NCBI RefSeq assembly: GCF_006716905.1
Contig: NZ_VFPV01000003.1
Location: 186,001-250,000 of the forward strand
DNA from: Acidovorax temperans
GTDB lineage: Bacteria; Pseudomonadota; Gammaproteobacteria; Burkholderiales; Burkholderiaceae_C
Direction of reading: 5' to 3'
Length of the DNA stretch: 64,000 nt
Below, in pieces: positions 41,295 to 49,327 of the stretch. Both the position numbers and the translations under genes were made by a program. Below the pieces are notes generated by a model. The model saw only the letters and a program-made list of their open reading frames with translations, was not told the origin of the DNA and did no database searches. Position 1 is the stretch's first letter. Each line of letters starts with the position of its first letter.

Positions 41295-43344
41295 CAGACG
41301 CCAAGTCTTCCAGGGCAGCATGAAATTCCTCAGCACCTGACAGCCGCCGCATGGGCGGCAGCGCGGCAATCAGTCGTTTGCCGTAACCCATGCGCACCAG
41401 GCGTGAATCGCAAACGACCAGAACGCCTCGGTCGCTTTCGTGGCGAATCAGGCGTCCGGCCCCTTGTTTGAGCGCCACGGCAGCTTCTGCAAGCGCGTAT
41501 TCTTTGAACGCACTACCGCCAGACTGCTCGATCTGCAAGGTACGGGCCTCCACCAGAGGGTCACCCGGCGGGGGGAAGGGCAGCTTGTCAATTACCACCA
41601 ATTGCAGCGCGTCCCCTGGCACATCAAACCCCTCCCAAAAACTGGCGGAAGCCACGAGAATGCAGCCGCCCTGTGGCCCTGCCCCTGCGCGGAACCGCTC
41701 CATCAGACGAAGTTTGGGCCACTCCCCTTGCGCCAACACCTCCAGGGATGAACCCAGTTGCGCCAACTGCTGCCGCAGCACCTGGGCAATCACTGCAATA
41801 GCGCGCAGCGTTGTCGTAAGGACCAGGGTTCGACCACCCAGCGACATGGCAGCATTCGCGACCAGCGCAGCCACAGCGCTACCGTGCCGTGGGTCGGAGG
41901 GTGACGGGAAATCCTCAGGCACATACATAGCGGCCTGCGCGGCGTAGTCAAATGGGCTGGGTACTCGCAAAATGCGCGCCCCTTCCAATCCGCAGCGTTT
42001 CACAAACCATGAAAGCTCTGCATCATGGCCCAGCGTGGCAGAGGTGAAGATCCACGCCCGCCCCAGGCCTTCACTGGTGGCAGGCCAGCCATCGTCGTCC
42101 ACACTTTCTTGCGGCTGGGGCAAAAAACGGGTGCGCATGGCATCGGCAATATCCAGGGGGGACTCCACGAGCCGCAAGCCGCCGCCCACATCAAGCCACC
42201 GCACACTGCCCTGCGGGCAAGGCTGGCCAAAGCGCTCCAGACGCGCCAACAGGGACGTACCGCGCTCCGACAGGCGGGTGATGTCCGGGGCGATGTCATG
42301 GTACGCGTCCAGCGCCTGCGCCAGCAGGCTGCATGCCTGGAGCACCGCAGCCATGGCAGCTTCCCAGTCAGGTGCAACAACACCGTCGGGCGCACCTTGT
42401 GCCCAGCCGCGCTTTCCTGAAGATGCAAGACCATCGCCCGCTGCATGGCGCCACCGCAAGACCGCGCCTTCCAGGCCAACTGCAAGTTGTGGCCAATCGG
42501 CATAGCCACGGGCATGCGCCAGACCGGCTGAGAGCGCATCGCGGGCAAATTCAACGAACTGCCCGGTCGATAGTTGAATCCCCAAAAACTGAAGGCCTGC
42601 ATCGCTGAGCTGGTGCGCCTCGTCAAACACCACCACGCGCACTGATGGCAACAGCTCTGCTACCCCCGACTCGCGCACGGCCATGTCGGCAAAAAACAGG
42701 TGGTGGTTGACCACCACCAGATCGGCGGCCATGGCTTGCCGGCGGGCCTGGTTCACGTGGCAGTCCTTGGCATTGGGGCAATGGCTGCCCAGGCAGTTTT
42801 CGCGCGTTGAAGTGACCCAGGGAATGACGGGCGACCGGTCGTCCAGGCCCGTGAGCTCCGACAAGTCGCCGCTGCGGGTGCTGCGTGACCACTCTTCAAT
42901 CTTTGCGAGCACACGGATCTGCTGCGGCGCCCCTTCCCCCACTGCATGGCGCGCCATACCAAGGCGGTGCAGGCACATGTAGCTGCTGCGCCCTTTGAGC
43001 AGCGCTACGCGTACGGGAACCTCCAGCGCCTTCACAAGGCGGGGAATATCGCGTGAAAACAACTGGTCCTGCAATGCCTTGGTGGCCGTGGACAACAGCA
43101 CCCGCTCACCGCTGAGCAAGGCGGGCACCAGGTACGCATAGGTTTTACCCACACCAGTACCTGCCTCGGCCACCAACACCTCCCCTGCTCCCATCGCATG
43201 GGCTACAGCCTGGGCCATGGCCAGCTGACCTTCCCGCGGCTGGTAATGCGGGTCCGCCCGTGCCAACACGCCGTCCACGGAAAACACCGACTCCACCATG
43301 GCGCAAAGCTCCACAGCTGAGGTCTGGGAATCGGTCATCGTCAT
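41257..43344 (-). CDS. DinG/YoaA-type ATP-dependent DNA helicase
   Basis: The 695-residue XPD-like superfamily 2 helicase unwinds DNA 5' to 3'. It has Walker A EAGTGVGKTYAYLVPAL (about residue 65), four iron-sulfur-type cysteines (CLHRLG, then ENCLGSHCPNAKDCHV), the DEAH box VVVFDEAHQL and motif VI QGAGRLIRHESDRGVL. YoaA in E. coli works with the Hda/chi clamp proteins in repair. The length fits YoaA better than DinG, but I leave the symbol blank. The 3' end overlaps bamD by 38 bp in the convergent orientation. Confidence 0.9.
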   Translation of the reverse strand: MTMTDSQTSAVELCAMVESVFSVDGVLARADPHYQPREGQLAMAQAVAHAMGAGEVLVAEAGTGVGKTYAYLVPALLSGERVLLSTATKALQDQLFSRDIPRLVKALEVPVRVALLKGRSSYMCLHRLGMARHAVGEGAPQQIRVLAKIEEWSRSTRSGDLSELTGLDDRSPVIPWVTSTRENCLGSHCPNAKDCHVNQARRQAMAADLVVVNHHLFFADMAVRESGVAELLPSVRVVVFDEAHQLSDAGLQFLGIQLSTGQFVEFARDALSAGLAHARGYADWPQLAVGLEGAVLRWRHAAGDGLASSGKRGWAQGAPDGVVAPDWEAAMAAVLQACSLLAQALDAYHDIAPDITRLSERGTSLLARLERFGQPCPQGSVRWLDVGGGLRLVESPLDIADAMRTRFLPQPQESVDDDGWPATSEGLGRAWIFTSATLGHDAELSWFVKRCGLEGARILRVPSPFDYAAQAAMYVPEDFPSPSDPRHGSAVAALVANAAMSLGGRTLVLTTTLRAIAVIAQVLRQQLAQLGSSLEVLAQGEWPKLRLMERFRAGAGPQGGCILVASASFWEGFDVPGDALQLVVIDKLPFPPPGDPLVEARTLQIEQSGGSAFKEYALAEAAVALKQGAGRLIRHESDRGVLVVCDSRLVRMGYGKRLIAALPPMRRLSGAEEFHAALEDLASVTRTSTTDQTFL

Positions 43345-43564
43345 GCGTATCTCAAGCAGATGTTCCAGTGCACCAGGTGCGCTGGCGAAACGGGGCCAAC
43401 CAGTGAATTTGTGAGGAGATGTTGGAGCAGACGGAGCTTGCCGTACTTTTCACCAAAGTCCGGTGAACATCAAAATGGCGAAAATGCCACAGGCGCGCCG
43501 ATAATAAACGGCTCAGCACCTCAAAACGACCGGCAGCGCTCCCGCACGCACCACAATCTTCAGA

Positions 43565-44362
43565 ATGACCAAAGCGTTCCGTCTTATCGCCTCCACCGGT
43601 ATCCACAAAGGAGACCGGGAGTACCAGCAGGATCAGGTGTCCTTGATCGCTCACAGCCGTCACAACGGCTGCGTGCTGGGGGTTGTGGCGGACGGCATGG
43701 GCGGGCGCAGTGGTGGCCGCAAAGCGTCTGACCAGGTCATGATGACGGCGCGCCAGCTTTTTGAGCGCTACTCCCCCGAAACCGACGACCCTGCCGCCAT
43801 GCTCAAAGCCATGGTGGAAGAAGCGCACATCGTCATTCGGCTGACCGCCATTTCGGCAGAGCAGGAACCGCACAGCACCATTGCGGCATTCCTCATCAAC
43901 CCGCGGGGCGACTGCCACTGGGTGCACGCCGGGGATTCGCGCATCTACCATTTCCAGGGTGGTCGGTTACTCCACCGCACCAGTGACCACTCCTACGTTC
44001 AGGCACTGGTAGATCGCGGAGAGCTGACAGAGGCTGAGGCCAACAACCATCCGCATTCGAACATTCTGGTCGGGTGCCTGGGCACAGAAAGTGACCCACC
44101 CGTCACAACCCACATGATTTCGCAATTGCGCCCAGGGGATGTCCTGCTGGCCTGCAGTGACGGCGTGTGGCACTATTTCTCGCCCACCGAGCTGGCCTCC
44201 GTGGTCGATTCGCTCTCCCCTCGCGAAGCGACGGAATTTCTGATCGAGAAAGCACGCTCACGAGCCCGAGGCGGCGGCGACAACCTGTCGCTCGTCATCG
44301 TCAAGATCGAAGCGTTGGTCGAAGAGAAAAAGATACCGCGCCTGGCTTCCACCGCGCCTTGA
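43565..44362 (+). CDS. PP2C-family Ser/Thr protein phosphatase
   Basis: The 265-residue soluble phosphatase carries the PP2C metal motifs: DREYQQDQV, VVADGMGGRSGG (about 42-53), HAGDSRIYHFQGG (about 120-132), LLACSDGVWHYF and ARGGGDNLSLVIV near the end. PP2C enzymes reverse Hanks-type kinase action. The only such kinase in the window is at 21508-22821, and no linkage exists beyond that. The ATG at 43565 follows a 220-bp spacer from the divergent helicase gene. Confidence 0.92.
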   Translation: MTKAFRLIASTGIHKGDREYQQDQVSLIAHSRHNGCVLGVVADGMGGRSGGRKASDQVMMTARQLFERYSPETDDPAAMLKAMVEEAHIVIRLTAISAEQEPHSTIAAFLINPRGDCHWVHAGDSRIYHFQGGRLLHRTSDHSYVQALVDRGELTEAEANNHPHSNILVGCLGTESDPPVTTHMISQLRPGDVLLACSDGVWHYFSPTELASVVDSLSPREATEFLIEKARSRARGGGDNLSLVIVKIEALVEEKKIPRLASTAP

Positions 44363-44546
44363 GAGAAATGGGCGCCAGTCGCCCCCCATCCGCCCAAACC
44401 ATTGCACTGCAATTGCAGTGATGCAGGCGGTATGCTTTCTGCCCCGCTTCTAGCCAAGAGTGCTCCAGCTCTTGCAAAGCGAGTAGCTGGCACGCTGTGC
44501 CGACCTAAAAGACAGTCAGCCGATCACTCTCCAGGCTCAACGCCTC

Positions 44547-45251
44547 TCAAGGAGGCGTGGGCAGGGTGGCCGCTGGCTTGTGTCCATTGGCTGCAGCATC
44601 CGCCTTCTCCTGCTCGCGCTTTGCGCGGCGGGCCTGAGCGGCCTTCTCCACCTCCAACTGCCTCTGGCGAGCCTGGGCCGCACGCTCTGTCGACTCCTTC
44701 TCTCGCAAGGCTTGCTCTGCCGCCTGGCTTTGCTGACGCTCGCGTTGCTGGCTGGCGCGGGCTGCGGCTTCTCGGTCGCGCAGCTTCACAGAATTGGAGG
44801 TATTTTCACGTGCCCCAGACCTGCCTGTCGGTTCAGCCTTGCGCACTACAGCCGATGCAGGCGGTGTCGTCGCCGCAGCAGCTGAGGCCTGCTTCTCCTC
44901 GATTTGCCGAAGACGTTGCTGGGCTTTTTCCTTGCGCTCGGCATCATTGAGCTGAACCTCGCGCGCGCGCAGCCGGGACTCAACCTCTCGCCACTGGTTG
45001 CGAACATCACGCAAGCAGTCCTCCACCGCAAACAACTGGTAGCACTTCGTTTGCGCTTGCGTGCGCTGTTCTGCATTACGTCGGCGTGCCTGCTCAATCG
45101 CTGCGCGCTCAGCATCCCGCTGGGAGGCTGCCGAAGCCTCCTGACCCGCTGCGGCGTGTTGACCGAGAGCCTCCTGCTCGCCCGACTGGGCCCCGGCCGT
45201 CCCCAGCCAGAGGGCAAGGACCGCTATGGTGGTGAGTTGTCGTGCTTTCAT
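44547..45251 (-). CDS. Exported coiled-coil protein, function unknown
   Basis: The 234-residue protein has a signal peptide (MKARQLTTIAVLALWLGTAGA, cleavage near AQS). Almost all the rest is charged helix rich in Arg, Gln, Glu and Ala, with coiled-coil character, particularly residues 40-65 and 160-220. One conserved-looking island, KCYQLFAVEDCLRDVRNQWR at about 69-88, holds two Cys that could form a disulfide. The start overlaps the zapE stop by four bases (ATGA), so it is translationally coupled to that cell-division ATPase, which hints at an envelope or division role. I recognise no named family. Confidence 0.75.
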   Translation of the reverse strand: MKARQLTTIAVLALWLGTAGAQSGEQEALGQHAAAGQEASAASQRDAERAAIEQARRRNAEQRTQAQTKCYQLFAVEDCLRDVRNQWREVESRLRAREVQLNDAERKEKAQQRLRQIEEKQASAAAATTPPASAVVRKAEPTGRSGARENTSNSVKLRDREAAARASQQRERQQSQAAEQALREKESTERAAQARQRQLEVEKAAQARRAKREQEKADAAANGHKPAATLPTPP

Positions 45252-46345
45252 GTCAGCCCCGTGTCCACCAAGCGCCGCTCCAGATCCAGGAATTCTTTGG
45301 ACTGCATTTCATTCAGGCGCGATACCGTGCGAGGAAACTCGTGGGACAGCGGCCCCTCGGTATACAACTGCTCTGGCGACACGGCAGCTGAGACGATCAG
45401 CTTGACGCGGCGGTCATACAGCACATCGATCAGCCAGGTGAAACGGCGTGCCGGCGAAGCCATGTTGACTGGCATGTAGGGCACGCCCGACAGCAGCACC
45501 GTATGGAACTGAGTGGCAATTTCGAGGTAATCGTTCTGCGAACGCGGGCCGCCGCACAGCGTAGTGAAGTCAAACCACACCACCCCGCCCGCCTTGCGGC
45601 GCGCACGAATCTCGCGCGCCTCAATGTGCAGCACCGGGTCTTCATCATGTACACCGACCAATTGGTTGAACGCTTCGTTCATGGCCGCGTCAGCCTCGGG
45701 CCCCAGCGGGGTGTGATAGAGCTTGACGTGCTCCAACGCGCGGCGGCGGTAGTCGGTGCCGTTGTCTACGTTGACGACTTCCATGCGCTCATTGAGCAAG
45801 GCAATCGCGGGAAGAATGCGGTCGCGGTGCAGACCGTCTGGGTACAGGCCATCGGGCACGAAGTTCGAGGTGGTTACAAACCCCACACCGTTGTCAAACA
45901 GGGACACCAGCAAGCGATGCAGGATCATCGCGTCCGTAATGTCAGCGACGTGAAATTCATCGAAGCAAATGAGCTTGTAGCGCTTGGAAATGCGGGCGCC
46001 CAGCACATCCAGGGGGTTGACCGTGCCCTGCAGCGCCACCAGTTCGCGATGCACCTCGCGCATGAATTCGTGAAAGTGCAGGCGCACCTTGCGCTTGATG
46101 GGAACCGCATTGAAAAAGCAGTCCATCAAAAAGCTTTTGCCGCGCCCCACCCCGCCGTACATGTAAACGCCCTTCGGGATGTCGGGCCGGTTCAGCAGCT
46201 TTTTGAGGGCATTCGACCGCTTGGACTTGTACGCAGCCCAATCGTCGGCACAGCGCTGCAAAGCGTCGATCGCACGCAGCTGCGCAGGGTCACTTTGAAA
46301 GCCTTTGGCGGCCAGCTCGGCCAGGTACGCCTGTTTGACGCTCAC
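45248..46345 (-). CDS. zapE: Cell division protein ZapE (AFG1-like ATPase)
   Basis: ZapE is an AAA-type ATPase associated with the FtsZ ring during stress. The 365-residue protein has Walker A GGVGRGKSFLMD (about 64-75), FHEFMREVH, Walker B LICFDEFHVADITDAM, the TSNFVPDGLYPDGLHRDR loop and the C-terminal FPRTVSRLNEM. The start is a GTG at 46345 (MSVKQAYL). The exported coiled-coil gene is coupled downstream. A palindromic repeat separates it from lpdA. Confidence 0.94.
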   Translation of the reverse strand: MSVKQAYLAELAAKGFQSDPAQLRAIDALQRCADDWAAYKSKRSNALKKLLNRPDIPKGVYMYGGVGRGKSFLMDCFFNAVPIKRKVRLHFHEFMREVHRELVALQGTVNPLDVLGARISKRYKLICFDEFHVADITDAMILHRLLVSLFDNGVGFVTTSNFVPDGLYPDGLHRDRILPAIALLNERMEVVNVDNGTDYRRRALEHVKLYHTPLGPEADAAMNEAFNQLVGVHDEDPVLHIEAREIRARRKAGGVVWFDFTTLCGGPRSQNDYLEIATQFHTVLLSGVPYMPVNMASPARRFTWLIDVLYDRRVKLIVSAAVSPEQLYTEGPLSHEFPRTVSRLNEMQSKEFLDLERRLVDTGLT

Positions 46346-46393
46346 GGTGTTGATGCCTCAGAAAAGGCTAACCCCCGCAGCGGCGCGAGGGTT

Positions 46394-46450
46394 AGCTATT
46401 AATTTAATAGCTGCCAGCGCTTATCCATAGTGCGCTAGCGGCCATTTTGA
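46394..46450 (-). repeat. Palindromic repeat copy between zapE and lpdA
   Basis: A reverse-orientation copy; on the minus strand AGCGC, ten bases, AGCG, four bases, CAGCTATTAA. It is closest to the 21431-21490 copy. It lies between the lpdA stop and the zapE start. Confidence 0.8.
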
Positions 46451-46464
46451 CTGAAATTCTGAAA

Positions 46465-47892
46465 TCAGAAGTTCAGTGTGCGCTTGTCCACGGCCAGCGC
46501 CGCTTCCTTGGTGGCTTCGCTCAGGGACGGGTGGGCGTGGCAAATGCGCGCGATGTCTTCGGCGCTGGCCTTGAACTCCATGGCCACCACGGCTTCAGAG
46601 ATCAGCTCGGAGGCCATGGGGCCCACAATGTGCACGCCCAAGATTTCGTCCGTGGTGGCGTCGGCCAGGAACTTGACCATGCCAGTCGTGTCACCCAGCG
46701 CGCGTGCGCGGCCGTTGGCCAGGAAGGGGAACGTGCCCGCCTTGTACTTCACGCCATCGGCCTTGAGCTGCTGCTCGGTACGACCCACCCAAGCGATCTC
46801 AGGGCTGGTGTAGATGACCCAGGGGATGGTGTTGAAGTTGACGTGACCATGCTGGCCAGCAATGCGCTCGGCCACGGCAACGCCTTCTTCTTCGGCCTTG
46901 TGCGCCAGCATCGGGCCACGCACCACGTCACCCACAGCCCACACGCCGGGCAGGTTGGTCTTGCAATCGCCGTCCACCACGATCTCGCCACGCTCGCCCA
47001 GTTGCAGGCCCACGGCTTCGGCGTTCAGGCCAATGGTGTTGGGCACGCGGCCGATGGAGACGATCAGCTTGTCAGCGTCCAATGTCTGGGCTTCACCCTT
47101 GGCATTGGTGTAGGCAATGCTCACGCCAGACTTGCTGTTCTTGATCTCGCCCACTTTCACGCCCAGTTCGATCTTCAAGCCTTGCTTGTCGAACGCCTTC
47201 TTGGCTTCCTTGGCGATCTGCTCGTCCACGGCGCCCAGGAACGTGGGCAGGCCTTCCAGAATCGTGACATCTGCACCCAGGCGGCGCCACACGGAGCCCA
47301 TTTCCAGGCCAATCACGCCAGAGCCAATCACGGCCAGCTTCTTGGGGGTGGCACCAATGCGCAGTGCGCCATCGTTGGACAGCACGTTCACTTCATCAAA
47401 TGGCACGCCAGGCAGCGCGCGCGCATTGGAACCCGTGGCAACGATGATGTGCTTGCCCACCAGCGTTTCTTCGGCGGCGCCAGCCACCTTGATCTCATAG
47501 CCGCCTTCGGTAGCCTTCACGAACGAACCACGGCCGTGGAAGAAGCTGACCTTATTTTTCTTGAACAGGTACAGGATGCCGTCGTTGTTCTGCTTCACCA
47601 CCGCATCTTTGCGGCCGATCATCTTGGCCACATCGATCTTGATGTCCTTGGCGGAAATGCCATGGTCGGCAAAGTGGTGGTTGGCGTGCTCGAAATGTTC
47701 GGAAGATTGCAGCAATGCCTTGGAGGGAATGCAGCCCACGTTCGTGCAGGTGCCGCCGGGTGCGGGGCCACCCTTCTCGTTCTTCCATTCGTCGATACAG
47801 GCCACGTTCTTGCCCAGCTGGGCGGCACGGATGGCCGCGATGTAGCCACCAGGGCCACCACCGATGACGATGACGTCGAATTGCTTGCTCAT
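46465..47892 (-). CDS. lpdA: Dihydrolipoyl dehydrogenase (E3)
   Basis: E3 reoxidises the lipoyl groups of the 2-oxoglutarate dehydrogenase complex, reducing NAD+. The 475-residue flavoprotein has the FAD motif [21 protein letters not shown], the redox-active disulfide [13 protein letters not shown] (about 46-58), the NAD motif [15 protein letters not shown] and the C-terminal dimer-interface HAHPSLSE. The ATG at 47892 (MSKQFDV) is chosen; an upstream in-frame start is not conserved. It follows sucB after 118 bp that contain a terminator-like hairpin. Confidence 0.96.
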   Translation of the reverse strand: MSKQFDVIVIGGGPGGYIAAIRAAQLGKNVACIDEWKNEKGGPAPGGTCTNVGCIPSKALLQSSEHFEHANHHFADHGISAKDIKIDVAKMIGRKDAVVKQNNDGILYLFKKNKVSFFHGRGSFVKATEGGYEIKVAGAAEETLVGKHIIVATGSNARALPGVPFDEVNVLSNDGALRIGATPKKLAVIGSGVIGLEMGSVWRRLGADVTILEGLPTFLGAVDEQIAKEAKKAFDKQGLKIELGVKVGEIKNSKSGVSIAYTNAKGEAQTLDADKLIVSIGRVPNTIGLNAEAVGLQLGERGEIVVDGDCKTNLPGVWAVGDVVRGPMLAHKAEEEGVAVAERIAGQHGHVNFNTIPWVIYTSPEIAWVGRTEQQLKADGVKYKAGTFPFLANGRARALGDTTGMVKFLADATTDEILGVHIVGPMASELISEAVVAMEFKASAEDIARICHAHPSLSEATKEAALAVDKRTLNF

Positions 47893-47913
47893 AAGAAATC
47901 TCGTTGATTCAGT

Positions 47914-47979
47914 TGAAGAAAAACCCACCAGTGAACAGCGCCGCGCAGTGCTTGCGCCAGGGGCTTCACAGGTGGGTTT
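47914..47979 (-). terminator. Hairpin with T-run between sucB and lpdA
   Basis: On the minus strand AAACCCACC-T-GTGAA pairs with TTCAC-T-GGTGGGTTT across a structured loop, followed by TTTTTCTTC. It starts 32 bp after the sucB stop and ends 22 bp before the lpdA start, suggesting partial termination inside the operon. Confidence 0.6.
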
Positions 47980-48010
47980 CCGGTTTCAGAGGACGGGTGT
48001 CAAAGCTCGA

Positions 48011-49279
48011 TCAGATGTCGAACAGCAGACGGGCTGGGTCTTCCAGCGCTTCCTTCATGGCGACCAGGCCCAGCACGGCTTCGCGGCCGTCGATGATGCG
48101 GTGGTCGTAAGACATGGCCAGGTAGTTCATCGGACGGATCACGATCTGGCCGTTTTCCACCACAGCGCGATCCTTGGTCGCGTGCACGCCCAGGATGGCG
48201 GACTGGGGTGGGTTGATGATGGGGGTAGACATCATCGAACCAAAAGTGCCGCCATTGGAAATCGAGAACGTGCCGCCAGTCATTTCTTCAATGCCCAGCT
48301 TCCCTTCGGCCGCCTTCTTGCCGAACTCGGCGATCTTCTTCTCGATCTCGGCAAAGCTCATCTGGTCGGCATTGCGCAGGATGGGCACCACCAGACCACG
48401 GGGCGAGCCCACGGCGATACCGATGTCGAAGTAGCCGTGGTAGACGATATCGTTGCCGTCGACCGAGGCATTCAGCACGGGGAACTTCTTGAGGGCGTGC
48501 ACAGCCGCCTTCACGAAGAAGCTCATGAAGCCGATCTTCACGCCGTGTTCCTTGGTGAATGCGTCCTGGAACTTCTTGCGCATGTCCATCACGGGGGCCA
48601 TGTTCACTTCGTTGAACGTGGTCAGGATGGCGTTGGTCGATTGCGACTGCAGCAGACGCTCGGCCACACGGGCGCGCAGGCGGGTCATGGGCACACGCTG
48701 CTCTGGACGGTCGCCCAGGTTGGGGGCGGCAGGAGCTGCCACCTGGGGCAGCGCCTTGGTGGGCACGCCTGTGGGGATCACGCTAGGAGCGACAGCGGGC
48801 TTGGCACCGCCGGCCACGGCGGCCAACACGTCACCCTTGGTCACGCGGCCATCCTTGCCGGAGCCAGCCACGTCGCCAACAGACAGGTTGTTGTCGGCCA
48901 GCAGCTTGGCGGCGGCAGGCATGGCCACGTCGCCCTTGGAGCCACCAGCAGCAGGTGCCGCCACGGCTGCCACTGCGGCAGCAGGGGCCGCAGCTGCGGC
49001 TGCGGGGGCAGCAGCAGGCGCAGCCGCGCCAGCCTTGCCTTCGGTGTCGATCTTGGCGATGACCTGGTCAGACACCACGGTGCCGCCATCACCCACCACC
49101 AGCTCAGCCAGCACGCCAGCCGCAGGTGCGGGCACTTCGAGCACGACCTTGTCGGTTTCGATTTCGATCAGGATTTCATCGGCAGCAACAGCTTCACCGG
49201 CTTTTTTCTTCCAGGTCAGCATGGTGGCTTCCGCCACGGATTCAGACAACTGGGGGACTTTGACTTCTACGATAGCCAT
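48011..49279 (-). CDS. sucB: 2-oxoglutarate dehydrogenase E2, dihydrolipoyl succinyltransferase
   Basis: The E2 core transfers the succinyl group to CoA. The 422-residue protein has a lipoyl domain ([15 protein letters not shown], lipoyl-Lys at about 44), an Ala/Pro-rich flexible linker (about 80-115), a peripheral-subunit-binding domain ([19 protein letters not shown]), a second linker and the catalytic domain ending [14 protein letters not shown] with the active-site His and Asp. It lies 48 bp after sucA. Confidence 0.96.
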   Translation of the reverse strand: MAIVEVKVPQLSESVAEATMLTWKKKAGEAVAADEILIEIETDKVVLEVPAPAAGVLAELVVGDGGTVVSDQVIAKIDTEGKAGAAAPAAAPAAAAAAPAAAVAAVAAPAAGGSKGDVAMPAAAKLLADNNLSVGDVAGSGKDGRVTKGDVLAAVAGGAKPAVAPSVIPTGVPTKALPQVAAPAAPNLGDRPEQRVPMTRLRARVAERLLQSQSTNAILTTFNEVNMAPVMDMRKKFQDAFTKEHGVKIGFMSFFVKAAVHALKKFPVLNASVDGNDIVYHGYFDIGIAVGSPRGLVVPILRNADQMSFAEIEKKIAEFGKKAAEGKLGIEEMTGGTFSISNGGTFGSMMSTPIINPPQSAILGVHATKDRAVVENGQIVIRPMNYLAMSYDHRIIDGREAVLGLVAMKEALEDPARLLFDI

Positions 49280-49327
49280 GACAAATTCTTTCAGTGAGGG
49301 TTTTGTTCTGTATTCGGGTTTCCGGCC

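Noticed and set aside
43427..43474. 15-codon ORF after GTGAGGAG upstream of the PP2C gene
   Set aside because: Too short to distinguish from chance, and no terminator-like structure follows it.
44451..44490. Possible eighth palindromic repeat copy (GCTCCAGC...AAAGCGAGTAGCTGG)
   Set aside because: Block spacing is shorter than in the seven accepted copies; at best a decayed remnant.
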